Shown piece after piece: positions 32,301 through 43,505 of a DNA stretch of 64,000 nucleotides. How positions within the stretch are numbered: position 1 is the stretch's first letter; the number at the start of each line of letters is the position of its first letter. Made by a program: the position numbers and the translations under genes. This DNA comes from Nyssa sinensis (taxonomy: Eukaryota > Streptophyta > Magnoliopsida > Cornales > Nyssaceae): the NCBI GenBank assembly GCA_008638375.1, contig CM018052.1, forward strand, positions 5,802,506 to 5,866,505, written 5' to 3'. A model generated the notes under the pieces. It worked only from the letters and a program-made list of their open reading frames with translations, made no database searches and was not told the origin of the DNA.

Positions 32301-33783
32301 TTGCCCTAATTCCAGTTTTCATGTTTTTCAATTTCGTGGAGTTTCAAGTACGGATTTCTACTGCTTTGGGTTCCAAATCATTTCTGGAAGTCAAGCCATC
32401 ATCTTGGCATTCGTTTCAAGCCTCGAATCAAAGGATGGAGTGCTATCTAACTCCATTATCATGGGACCTATAACTCAGTCGTGCACCTTCATTTCTCAAC
32501 CAAATCTCGTGATATTTGGTTCCTTGTGATCCATGCATCAAAAGGTTCATTTCCCCATTACCAAAATCGGGTTGAGAACAAGATTTGTGGGGTTGGATTT
32601 CATGGCCAAAACCTACAACTTCATTTTCAATGGTCTTAACCTGAGTGTTGGGGTCGCGGTCTAGGGTTTTTAGAGCCCTCTTGAGGTCTAGATAAGGTCT
32701 TGACCAACCAATTTTGGTTTGGTCTCGGTTGTTTCAGACCTGCTCTAATAGAGGTCATCAATAGCGGTTGTACACTGTTTGGAGTGCTACGAGCCCTATT
32801 GGCCTTCCAATTCAGTTCCTGATATTTTCTAGTGTTAAAATAAATCTATGCATGCAGTTGCTAGGGTCCGAAACATCAAAAATAGTAGCAAAATTCTAAC
32901 AAGAAAATCAGATAGTTTGAGGTTATACCTCTCAAACAGTGAGCTTCCTTCCCCATCCGTGGCTCAGTTCTGATCCTTGGTTGTTGGTCGTGCCTTAATT
33001 CAGTCGTGCCTCAGTTCCTTGCTCCTTTGTGCACCTCCAATGGAGACACACCATGCATGTACACACATACACTTACCCTCAATTTCTTTAAGCCTCTCTC
33101 TCTAACAGACCTTACTCCCTCTCTACCCAAGCATGCCCAGCCACACACACTCTATTCTGATTTTACACATAGCGCATATTGTGACTAAAGTGAATCACAA
33201 TTATTATATATAATACATAAACACACCTATACATATTCATATATGTATTTGCTTGTAGGGCTTTAGGTGTGATGACACAGGCTAATGCAGGGCTGATGTG
33301 GGATGATGTGGGCTGATGTGGAGGGGTTCAGTTCATGATGAAAGGTTTGCATGTATGGCCATTGGCCAATTTGGGAGGCAAACTTGGGTACTTTAGTGTT
33401 ATATACAATTCTGTTGTATATGTAGGCACAAGGATGTTGGCAGCCCACTTGGTAATTTTTTGTGTGCCATGTGCTTGCTCATTTAGGTCAAGGGTTCAAA
33501 TCCCCTTGGCCTCACTTTTGGGCATTTTTCCATATTTCGGGCTTAGGCCCTGTTTGGCTACGCAGAATTTCATTTTGGCTATTTCCTTTGTATTTTCTTT
33601 TCTGTTGCACTTTTTTTGACGCGGTTTCTTCCGAAGGTTCTGTATTTCAATTAGCTTCGATGTCAAGGCCCCGCATCGGTTATTACTTACTTGGGATTTT
33701 CGTAGTTAGCTAATTCGAGTTCCGTCAGTGTTAAAACGACATAATTTCTCCTAATTAATTGATAATTAGGTTCGGGTATTACA
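29340..33783 (-). mobile_element. Long minus-strand LTR, 4.44 kb, probably solo
   Basis: On the plus strand it begins TGTCACATCCCGAACC and ends GGGTATTACA, the inverted form of the window's LTR ends, so it is oriented minus. It contains several ~130-bp units with the shared dyad motif (31414-31438, 31561-31581, 31697-31723), a GACGGGTCGGGTCC block near 32228, and a tRNA-like block at 33438-33503. No pol sequence adjoins it. Flanking 5-mers AATAT and CCCTC do not match, so deletion or recombination followed insertion. No gene is present. Confidence 0.75.
33438..33503 (+). other. tRNA-like block with A and B boxes, antisense to its LTR
   Basis: TGGCAGCCCACTTGG (33438-33452) fits an A box and GGTTCAAATCC (33493-33503) fits the B-box consensus. 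The latter sits in a perfect 6-bp T-arm-like stem CAAGGG/CCCTTG with loop TTCAAATC. Spacing between the boxes is 40 nt. No acceptor stem is evident, so it is not called as a tRNA gene. Confidence 0.6.
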
Positions 33784-33932
33784 CCCTCTTCTCCAGACAT
33801 GTTTAATCATTTTATTGGTCTATTGTGACCGCCGAGAAATTATGATTAATTTCCTTAATCATTCTTTAAGTCGGTGCTAATTAATAATTAACAACTAAAA
33901 ATTGAAACTAATCTGCTTCATGTAAAAAATGA
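33784..33932 (-). repeat. Start portion of another minus-strand LTR
   Basis: Its reverse complement resembles the first 150 bp of the LTR at 56785 (shared AAAGAATGATTAAG, AATAAAATGATTAAA and GCTAATTATTAATTAG-like segments). It is cut on both sides, by the end of the 4.4-kb LTR and by LINE6. No gene. Confidence 0.6.
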
Positions 33933-33973
33933 ATGGCCTCTAGAGAGATGGGAGAGCTTCTCTCTCTAGGATT

Positions 33974-35545
33974 TTGCTAATCCTTCTCTTCTCTTGCCCA
34001 ATGTCTTTAATGGCATCGATTCAGTCATTTCGTGAAATTCTCCATGATCCCCAAGCTTTATCCGTCACAACCCTTCCCCTTCCTGCAAAGGAACCAAGTC
34101 CTATTAGCTCCAGCATAATTGTGTCTTCATGCCAGAATATGGAAAAACTCTCACGCCCCAAAAGCTGTTACGGTACAAGGGAGTGTGTGGATGGTCTCTG
34201 TGTAAATGATGTTACCATAAGATTTCATATAAAAGCTAAAGATATGCATTGGCAGCATCCATCACAAGTTATCTCAAATGCAGGTACTGGCCTCTCCTTC
34301 AAAGCTCCATTTGAAAATCGACGGCCTGAAAATAATCCTTAAACTTTATCCTGGGCAAATGGCGTTGTGCAAGGGGAGTTCATACCCCAAGCTGCTCTTG
34401 ATGTAGAAAATGATTATGGGGGCTTCTCTTCTGACTGCTCCTTCATGAGTGAGCAAAATGTAGTCAAATCCAATAGTTCCAATAGCAATGGTGTTCATGG
34501 AAGAGGTAACGGATGGTTGCTCCAGGCGGCGCGTGGATCTACCTCAATGTGCAGTAAGAGTGGTATAGCAACTCATTCAAACACCCCTTCGCCCCAAGCT
34601 GCCTACGTGTCAACCATTGAGACAGGAAGAATTGATCCAACGGCTAGCAATTATGTAATTCCAACGGCTGGAAAAGCAAATACTGATATGCACAGTGTTT
34701 CAGGCCCCAATAGCACTGACATTGCCTCCATTGCTCAGGCTATTACCCATCAGACCTCTTTACAAATTGCCCAAAATGCTAAGCTCCGACCTGCCTTACG
34801 TCAAATGTGTGGGCCCCCTTCCTATCCCAACTACGTCTCTAATTCCAGTGCTAGATGGCTTGATCAAGGTGTCAATGTGTCATCTATTGAGGTAGGGAGA
34901 TATGATCCTACGGCTGGAGATTATGGCTGTCATATAGCTGGTGAAGATAGTGCTGACATGCAAACAGTCTTAGCCCTTAAAACCGCTGACATTGCCACCT
35001 ACTCTCAGTCAACCTATACCCTTTCGCCTCATGCTGCTAAATCAAACGGAACTACAGACCCCTTTGCTGCGGTCATTACACAAAGCCACCTCCCTTCTTT
35101 GCTAAAAGTTATTGGGCCCACGTCCTGTACCTTCTCTGTGCCTATTCCCAGTGCAAGTAGTTCGTCCCACGCAAGTTCAAAGATTACCGTTCTAGCTAAC
35201 ACTGACGTTGCCCATGTTGAAGCAGTTGCGTCTTTGCACGATGCTGCTAACCACAGTTCCCCAGCTTTGCAAAAAATGGATTCTCCCGTTGCTAACCCAA
35301 CGACCATCCCCGCCTGGACCTCCCTCTTCCAAAAACCTCCTTCTTCTAAAAAATTTCTTTTGGAATTCAAGCAACCTCAAATTGAGGAAAATAGAATCAC
35401 TGTCCAGCCTCCTCTGGAAGTTGTTCAAGCAGGTATTTCAGGCTGGGAAAATACCTTGGTAGGTTATTTTCTTGACAAGAAGATGCCATTTCTCTGGATA
35501 AAAAAAAATGGCGGAAAAGCTCTGGAACAAAGAAGGATTAAATGA
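33974..35545 (+). pseudogene. LINE6 ORF1, truncated
   Basis: Two blocks in the same frame, 33974-34342 and 34367-35545, are separated by a TAA at 34340-34342. The linker has two repeat units (TGRIDPTASNYVIPTAGKA and VGRYDPTAGDYGCHIAG), the same pair as in LINE2 but clearer. DUF4283 begins near 35360 (ISGWENTLVGYFLDKKM), and an extra A in the A-run at about 35502-35510 shifts the frame to a stop at 35543-35545. The internal deletion follows. It probably makes no functional protein. Confidence 0.82.
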
Positions 35546-35590
35546 AGTTCTTACCAATGGAAATGGATTCTCCTTCTTCAAATTTGATTC

Positions 35591-36440
35591 CAGTCATTGG
35601 AAATGGGTGTTTTGCTTCTCTTTGGTTTGACTTTTGGCTCCCTAATGGCTCCATCTATGACAACATGGGAGAAAGGGTTATTTATGATTCGGGTCTTGGT
35701 AGAAAAGCTACAGTGAATTACATCATTCTTGAAAATCATTGGAACTGGCCTATTGCTAATTCTCCTCACCTTCTGGACCTTAAGAGCGGTATGCCTCCTA
35801 GTCTTCTTCCCTCCCCCTCCATGATGATAAAACTTTTTGGTTACCCTCCCTAAATGGGGTTTTCTCCATCAACTCTGCCTGGGATACCCTGCGTGGCCGT
35901 AACCCCCAGGTAAATTGGTGGAAGCTTGTTTGGCATCCAAAAGCTATTCCCGGTGTAGGGTTCATCCTTTGGATGGCCATCCGTCACAGTCTAAGGACCA
36001 AGGACCTTCTTTTCTTTTCTAATCTTGGTCATGACCCTAAATGCCTTTTCTGTTTGACAGAAAATGAGAGTCATAACCACCTCTTCTTTTCTTGCTCCTT
36101 CACTGCCAACATATGGTCCCACTTGCTCTCTAAAAGTGGATTTCAAAGCCCTAATGGGGACTGGCAACAGACTGTTCTTTGGGCCACCAACTCTTTCAAA
36201 GGTAAGTCCTTTTCCTCTATTTTAGGCCCGCTTACTCTAGCTTGTACAATTTACAACATTTGGCGTGAAAGGAATAGCAGATTAGTCACCAAGATCGAGA
36301 GAAACTCAAAGGCCATCATAGCTCAAACTCAGGACATGATCCGTGGCAGGCTCACTACCTCAAAAGGGATTCCGAACTCTAACTCCAATAGACATCTCCA
36401 GTGTACTTGGTCTTTACCTTGTAGTATTTTTAATGTGTAA
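35591..36440 (+). pseudogene. LINE6 ORF2 C-terminal remnant: zf-RVT
   Basis: Block 35542-35853 spans the deletion joint and carries GNGCFASLWFDFWLPNGSIY and MGERVIYDSGLGRKATV. After a frame change near 35830, block 35973-36440 carries MAIRHSLRTKDLLF, the Cys/His positions in CLFCLTENESHNHLFFSC, and the family end LQCTWSLPCSIFNV. There is no RT or endonuclease. Confidence 0.85.
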
Positions 36441-36674
36441 TGTTTCACAGCATGGGATGAGAGCTCTTGTAATTTGTTGTTTTTTTCCCCTTTTAGCTTG
36501 TCCGAGGGTATGCCCTCTTGTTTTTGTATTATTTTCTGTTTAGTCTTGGTTTATTTTCCTGCTTGGGGTCGTGAGCTCTTCTGCCTGTAATAGTTCACCT
36601 TCCCTTTAGCTTGTCCGAGGGTATGCCTTCTTGATCTTGTATTTATTTTCTTCTTTTATATATCTTTTTACCTA

Positions 36675-36827
36675 TTCCACTGCTCTGACCCTATATTTGG
36701 AATGCAATTCATCGTTAAGTTCAGAAGTTGCCTTTGGTTGGTCGCATTGTTGGTCGGGAGACTGGTAAGGCAGCTAACTGACATCACAACATCATCATTC
36801 GCGTAGGGTGGGGTGTGGGATGTGACA
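36675..36827 (+). mobile_element. 3' end fragment of a plus-strand LTR
   Basis: Resembles the reverse complement of 29340-29490 (shared TTTGGAATGCAATTC, TGGTCGCATTGTTGGT and CGCGTAGGGTGGGG) and ends GATGTGACA. It sits between LINE6 and Tekay pol. The pol frame begins mid-domain right after it, so the LTR end lies inside, or was recombined into, a pol gene. Confidence 0.7.
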
Positions 36828-37331
36828 AGGAGAACTATCCGACTCAAGACCTCAAGCTTGCAGCTATTGTCTTTGCATTGAAAATCTGGAGGCATTATTT
36901 AAATGGGGTTACATGTGAGATTTTCACCGATCACAAGAGCCTTAAGTACTTGTTTACACAGAAGAGCTCAATGTGCACCAACGACGTTGGTTAGATTGAT
37001 CAAGGACTACGAGCTCAGTATACAGTACCATCCAGGGAAGACAAATGTAGTAGCTGATGCTCTTAGCAGGAAGTCATCAGGGAATCTTGCTTACCTGTTG
37101 ACAACACAGAAAAAGCTATTACAGGACTTAGAGGCAATGGAGGTTGAGGTGATCCTGCCAGGTTCCAAATCAATGTGTGCTAACGTCACAATCAGTCTTA
37201 CGATTGTTGACAAGATCAGGGAATTACAGGCTCACGACAAGAAGTTAGTTAAGCTTCCCCAAAAGGCTGAGACTGGAGGGAGTATAGATTTCACTATACG
37301 AGATGAGGTGTTGTATTATCATGACAGGATC
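36828..37331 (+). pseudogene. Tekay RNase H and linker
   Basis: Starts inside RNase H with [20 protein letters not shown], then [16 protein letters not shown] (catalytic Asp in FTDHK). After a frame change near 36960 it continues YELSIQYHPGKTNVVADALS, the conserved end of RNase H, and then the linker toward integrase up to DEVLYYHDRI. The 193-residue ORF at 36903-37484 begins out of frame and runs past the LTR insertion. RNase H removes template RNA during reverse transcription. Confidence 0.87.
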
Positions 37332-40300
37332 TGTCACATCCCAAAACCCACCCTATGCGGATTAAGGGTATGTAACCGGCCAGTTAGGCACCTATCGTAT
37401 TTTGTCTTTATCAAAATATCGATAGTAATCCTAACCTCAGGCCATTTACTTATAATTTCAAAGTTTAACGCATTCACTATATAAAAATTTCAACAGCGTA
37501 ACTAAAATAGAGAATGCATTTTGTTTTGGCAGAGCATCAAATATAATCTGATATATATACATAGATTGACAAAAGGTACATCATTGTACTTGTTTACAAA
37601 CATCCAAAAATGGTATAGGATACAAAAATGGTTAGTCATCATCTAACTGCCTAACTAACTTCTGGGTCCCTTCTATTCCTTGCCATCATTGCCTTCACCT
37701 GAAAAAATGTTAAATAAATGGAATGAGCTTAAACAACCTCAGTAAGTAACATAGGTTCCTGCCATGGGTTTCAAAACCAGTTCATATATATACATGCATG
37801 CTCAAATGTAACTCAGATAGAATAATGCAGCTCAAGTGGAACAGATACAGCTCAAATAGAACGGATACAGCTCAAAGTGCCTGAACCTTCCCCAGGCGAT
37901 GTGGGATGGCATTACTTCCCATCCACCCCCTCACATGGAGGGCCTCATATCGCACACCTCCGACTGGGGTCGGTATCAGAGCGGAACAGATCAGATAGGA
38001 TTGAGCGGACGCTGAGCTCTGGGCGTCCCACAGAGGCAGCCATCCATCCACTGATATACTCAATCCCGTAGTGGGCCCCAGATAAGACTCAACATGACAA
38101 ACAGAATCAAATAGACTCCAAAGGACAGGTAACAGAACAACAGACTTCAACAGAATCAACAGGATATATCAGAAGGCAAGATAGAACAAAATCATGCCAT
38201 AAGTAATGCAGATCAAGAGGTATGCATGAAAGCATATGTATTTAAAACAGTTCAGTATATAAACAGTTCAGCATATAAAGCAGTTCAGTATACAAGTTTA
38301 AGTAATACAGAAAATATACACCAAGTCAGGAGTCCGAGTTACTCACAGTTCGTTGCAACTAGTTCGGCTTCCCTTCCAGTTGATTCTAGATTCGGAAGTC
38401 CTAGAACAGTAATCACAGATATTAATTAATAATCATGTAGCTTGCTAACTGACCTTAATTTGGTTTCTTTTTGGTTCAACTTGGTAACCTATATATCACT
38501 TGTCATTAAATCATAATGTTTAGACCTTGAATTTAATATGAGTTCCATGTTCCTAAATCTCATTAAAATATTTGCTAGCTACTTTATTAATGTTGGATTT
38601 TAATATAAAGTTCCATGCCCCTTAGTTTGACTTCTAGAACCAAAACCACCACCAATGCTACAGTTGTTACCTACTCCTTTCATGTAAATATGCTGCAACT
38701 GTGGAGGGTGAATCACACTTGAGAAAGCAGATTTTCAAGGCTGTAACAGTGGGGTACCAAATCCAAGTTTTATCATGCTTAGGTAATTACATAGGAATAA
38801 TCAGTTCCAATTTGTAGTTTCAATTAAAGATTTTATTAAATTAATATATGATATTCATTTGTAGCTAAATTCCTTTGACAGAGTTTACTGAAATCAAAAA
38901 TCTATTCCTTTCCTATTACGGGTCTGCCATAATAAACACTGACCAGTGTAATATGAAATGCCAAGTAGGTTGACAGAAAACCTCGTATTCTGATCATTAA
39001 TTATCTATAATATCTCAATATAGTGCAGCATATTATTTTAAAACTAATATACATATCAGTTAACCCCTGAGAAGTGACCTGATTAGAGTCATCGCACCGC
39101 ACCACATTTCTATTCATGATTTCATATGGATAGTGATAATTTGCAGAAAACAATATAAATACATTCTATGCCATATTAATATCTATTTTAAAAGATAAAT
39201 TGATTGAAGAAACTCCCACAATAAATTCAGTTCAGTTCAGTTCACCATTTGGGCGTGAACTGCTCAGAACTACTGTACGACACCGCTCCTCCACACACAC
39301 AATTTCATTCATTTAAATCTTATGCCATGTAAGGAATACAGCAGGACAGCATATCATGATTCAACCCACCTGCATACTGAATAATCTTAGTGTATGTCGT
39401 CTAGTTCAAAAACAGTTTCATCCTACTTTACAGGATTACATTTCTATGCATCATCCCATCCAATAGTTAAGATTATATTCAAGTTAAAATCTGAACTACT
39501 TTCAATTTAATAACTAAACTATATTCAATTTAATAATTGAGCTATATTCAATTCAAAGGCTGATCTATATCCATGGCAAAATACTAACTAATTAGGGAAG
39601 CTCCAAAAGGTCAATTTATACTACTGTACAAGACTTCTCCATGCATAATTTCACCAAATAGCTGGGACTGAATTCAAATCAATTACATAATCCAATTTTT
39701 TTCCAACAGCTGATCAGTGTTTGACTAAATATAATTTCTATTAGAGATTTTCCATTCAGAGAATGAGATTTATACCTGCCTTCAGATTGGGTAGATTGTT
39801 AGGAGGAAGAAAATCAAGAAATCTGGAGCTGCAGCCGTTCAGCTTCTTCCCCAACGCTAGCAGCCAAGAGCTGCTTCTTGCGCCCAAAATCTGATTTATA
39901 TAGCTGGATTAATTTACTGGTTTACAACTCTTAATCAACCGGCCTTCAAACGTTTATGCAGAGATCTATCCAGGTGCTTTAGTTGACCCAATCGGTACAA
40001 AACAGAGGAAAGAAGTGTAGGAAAAATCAGGAGGTAGGCAAGGAAGAGAAGATGCAGATCAGACCGTGAGCATCTAGAACCAGAAGTCGTTTCCTGTGTG
40101 GTGTTTAGTGGAAATTTATGAACGATAGAATGGTCTAGAACTGAAATATACCGATTATTTCTATGTCGGTTGTCATTAGTTGCCTCTAGAATATTCTACC
40201 CAAATCCTTATAATTCCTCACGTGATTTAAATTCTGTATATATGTATATATACATAATAGTTATTATTATATCTTTTATTTTGGAAGAGGGACGGCTGTA

Positions 40301-40818
40301 GCATTCTTTCTATTCTTTGTTCTTATTTTTATATTTTAACTATTGTGTCTATTGGATTATATGCAGGTTGTTGCTTCAATATTTATATTAAAATGCATTT
40401 AACCGCACCACTATATATATACATAGTATCATGTATTTTGCGTTGGGCATATAAATATATATTTATTTTACCGTCTTTATTATTTTATTTCATAAAACAT
40501 TAACTTATAAAATGTCAACAAATTTGGCTCAGAACTAAGCTTTGACATTATTATTATTTATTTTACCAACATCGAATGCCCGTTCATATTTTATATTATT
40601 TTTATGATTAATTCTTCATATTGACCCCGTATCGTCTATTTTGGCACCAATTGACAAGGTAAATTAATTTCCCGAGCATATGTCATTTTTATAAGTACGG
40701 TATTAAATCCCATTATGGCTTACCATATTTTGAACTATTTAAATCATTAATGCCACATAATATATTTTTCTTAGGTTAAGGTGAAATCCGAGTCTTATTA
40801 GATTTTTGGGGTATTACA
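37332..40818 (-). mobile_element. Solo LTR, 3487 bp, minus strand, TSD GGATC
   Basis: Begins TGTCACATCCCAAAACCC and ends TTTGGGGTATTACA on the plus strand, flanked by GGATC at 37327-37331 and 40819-40823. These flanks exactly rejoin the interrupted pol frame. There is no internal domain or second LTR, so it is a solo LTR left by LTR-LTR recombination. No gene; ORFs in it are short and unrecognised. Confidence 0.92.
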
Positions 40819-40823
40819 GGATC

Positions 40824-42103
40824 TGCGTGCTAGATGTTCCTGAGATTATTGATGAGCACACAGTTCTAGATCCAAACAGTTGGGAAATACAAAGATGTAC
40901 CACAATATGAGGAGCACGTATTGGTGGTCAGGGATGAAGAAGGATATAGCTAAGCACATTGCACGATGTATAGAGTGCCAGCGGATCAAGGTTGAGCACC
41001 AGAAGCCAAGAGGACTTCTACAGCCCCTTCCAATACTAGAGTGGAAATAAGAGCATATCACAATGGATTTTGTATCAGGGTTGCCTAAGACATCGCATGG
41101 AAATGATTCTATATGGGTGATCATCGACAGACTAACAAAAACAACCCATTTTTTTGCGACCAAGATGACTCAGACTTTAGAACGACTGGCCATGCTTTAT
41201 ATCAGGGAGATTGTTCGGTTATATGGAGTTCTACTATCCATTGTATCCAACCAAGATCCACGATTTGTGTCTAAGTTCTGGAGGAGTCTACAGAAGGCTA
41301 TGGGTACCAAATTGAGTCTTCGCACTTTATATCACCCGAAGACAGATGGACAGTTCGAGAGGACGATACAGACATTGGAGGACCTACTACGATTCTGTGT
41401 CATTGATTTTAAAGGAAGTTGGGAGGATCAACTGCCGTTAGTAGAGTTCACGTACAACAACAGCTATCAATCCAGTATCGATTGGCACCGTATGAGGTAC
41501 TATCTAGCAGGCAGTGTAGATCCCCACTATGCTGGACAAAGGTAGGTGATAGGAAGCTATTTGGGCCAGAAATAGTAGAGCAGACCACTAATAAGATCCA
41601 TCTGATCAGGCAGTGTTTACTAGCAACTCAGAGTCGACAGAAGAGTTACACTGACACTAGGAGACGAGAGTTGGAGTTCACGACAAGTGACTGTGTTCCT
41701 GAAAGTTTCACCGATGAAAGGAGTGGTCAAGTTTAGCAAAAGAGGGAAACTAGGGCCACGATACGTTGGACCGTTTAAGATTGTTAGACGAGTCAGACTA
41801 GTGGCGTATCAACTAGCCTTGCCATATGAGCTAGCACACATACATAATGTTTTCTATGTTTCGTTGTTAAGGAAGTGTGTGCACAACCCAGATTAGATAA
41901 TCGAGCACGAGCTGCTAGATGTTCAAGAGGACTTGAGTTATATTGAGCAGCCGGTACAGATCTTAGACCGACGAGAGCAAGTTCTACGGAACAAGACCAT
42001 TCCACTGGTAAAGGTATTATGGAGGAATTCTCGACTTGAGGAAGCCACTTGGGAAAAAGAAGATGAAAAGCGCGCTCAATATCCTCATCTATTTACACCC
42101 TGA
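40824..42103 (+). pseudogene. Tekay integrase and chromodomain-like tail
   Basis: Carries the zinc-finger CIECQRIKVEH part, then after a TAA at 41050-41052 the core: MDFVSGLPKTSHGNDSIWV (first Asp), IVSNQDPRFVSKFWR (second Asp) and TDGQFERTIQTLEDLLR (Glu), so the D,D-E set is present. A frame change near 41480 follows SYQSS. The block 41687-41896 has [18 protein letters not shown] and [16 protein letters not shown]. The end, after a TAG at 41894-41896, has PVQILDRREQVLRNKTIPLV and EEATWEKEDE, a chromodomain-like module that in chromoviruses guides integration to certain chromatin. Multiple lesions make it inactive. Confidence 0.9.
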
Positions 42104-42133
42104 TATAGTCAAGTTTGGGGGACCAAACTTCTT

Positions 42134-42147
42134 TAAGGGAGGGAGAA
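42134..42147 (+). promoter_or_regulatory. Polypurine tract
   Basis: AAGGGAGGGAGAA lies directly before the LTR start at 42148 and serves as plus-strand primer in reverse transcription. Confidence 0.85.
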
Positions 42148-43354
42148 TATAATACTCGACCCGAATTGCAACCGAGCGAACCATGTAAACTCGAGCCGAT
42201 AGGGCTTTATGTTATGACATTAAATGAAATGGACAGTTTGGAATCTCAATAGTTTGGGATGTATAGATGATGCCTGGGCAATGCCCGAGCAAGCCATGAA
42301 CGAATATCAAAATAAAAATATAAATAAAAAATGAAATAAAAATTCATTTATATACGTAGATATAACTATACATTTAAACATGTACTATTTATAACATATA
42401 TATATATATATGGTAGGCTGTATATGTGTGTATATATATATATGTATATTTGTAACCACCACATATATGTATATATATACATATTTATAACCTTCACATT
42501 AAGCAAAGGGAGTGGGGGGTTACGGAAATAGAAAGGGAGAAATCAACGGAAGAGAGAGAGAGGGGGGAAGAGAAGAGAGGAAAACATGAGAAAGGGATGT
42601 TATATAGCTCAAGCATGTGTTGGATGCATGAGGGAAACCAAAGAGGAAGCAGCAGAGAGGGGCGCAAAAGCTAATCCTCACAACTTTTTCTCTGTATTTT
42701 GTTTCTGGCATTTATTTAGAATTTCCCAAAACTTGTTTTTGATAGTGGAATGTTGTTCTAGGGAGAAAAATAAGAGTTTAGGAAGAAAAGTCACAAGAGG
42801 TAAGCCTTAGAAAAGATTCTCTGTAATTTATTCTGGGTTTTTTTATAAACTTTCATGAAGCTTATAAATATTTGTATAGTTAGATTCTATGAGAAAAATG
42901 GAACACGTACTAAGAAACCGCGAGTAAAACGGTGAAGAAATGAGGGAGAAAAATGGATTTATCGGGAAGTGGATTTTTAGGAAAACTGGAATTTGAAAGT
43001 GTTTCAAAGGCTTAAAATGCTATAGAAGGATCCTAAATTGTGTTTTAGGGTGCCTAGAAATGAAAAATGGCTTTAAAACCGTGGAAAAATAAAGGAAAAA
43101 AAAAAAAAACAAATGCATGTAGTGCAGTCCGATCATCGGCGCCAGAGAATGTGACCGAAATTACCCTGTGGATGGCTGAAAAGTCGGGGAAGAAGGGAGG
43201 GGACTGTCGGGTCGGGCGGACCGGGTCGAGCCTTGGGTCAGGTCAGGACCCGCCCAGGCGTAGAAACGGGCTGTCTAAAACTACACTGTTTTGGTTCTGT
43301 GATTCAATAGGAAACCATTTGTTTTAAGAAAAATGTGAGAAAGTGCTGTAGGAG

Positions 43355-43417
43355 AGAATCGAACCTAGGTGCGTAAAGGCTGAAAGCTTTATGCCCACTA
43401 AGGCCAACACTGTGCCA
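43355..43417 (-). other. Antisense tRNA-like block in the Tekay 3' LTR
   Basis: On the minus strand TGGCACAGTGTTGG (43417-43404) fits an A box and GGTTCGATTCT (43365-43355) fits a B box, 38 nt apart. The bases beyond the B box (CTACAGCAC, then a T-rich run) resemble those beyond the block in LTR-A, so the homology extends past the boxes. Confidence 0.55.
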
Positions 43418-43446
43418 CAAGGGCACTTTTTTTCAAATGTGCAACT

Positions 43447-43447
43447 A

Positions 43448-43498
<51 letters not shown>
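43447..43498. repeat. TA/CA compound microsatellite
   Basis: About ten TA units followed by about fifteen CA units. Similar GT/TA runs lie at 45163-45193, just after the LTR end. Confidence 0.93.

Positions 43499-43505
<7 letters not shown>

Larger units (their letters stand above)
33933..36674 (+). mobile_element. LINE6: internally deleted LINE with both ends
   Basis: Has the family 5' end and 5' UTR, most of ORF1 up to the DUF4283 domain, then jumps at about 35591 straight to the last third of ORF2, followed by zf-RVT and a 3' UTR. Compared with LINE2 about 3.9 kb is absent, covering the rest of ORF1, endonuclease and RT. The 3' UTR has a ~110-bp duplication (AGCTTGTCCGAGGGTATGCC near 36496 and 36606). 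The terminal A-run is missing; LTR sequence begins at about 36675. Confidence 0.85.
36828..42103 (+). mobile_element. Tekay/Del-lineage gypsy pol, split by a solo LTR
   Basis: Pol coding sequence at 36828-37331 and 40824-42103 is interrupted by a complete LTR (37332-40818) with target duplication GGATC. Joining is directly visible because the reading frame on each side meets at the duplicated bases. Gag, protease and most of RT are missing. The chromodomain-like C-terminus, the PPT and the following 3' LTR identify a chromovirus, most similar to plant Tekay/Del elements. Confidence 0.88.

Noticed and set aside
33438..33503. Functional tRNA gene
   Set aside because: A and B boxes and a T-arm are present but there is no acceptor stem or convincing anticodon arm; it is treated as a tRNA-like remnant.
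29335..33788. Intact solo LTR with target duplication at 29340-33783
   Set aside because: Both LTR ends are clear, but the flanking 5-mers AATAT and CCCTC differ, so a clean solo LTR insertion is not shown.
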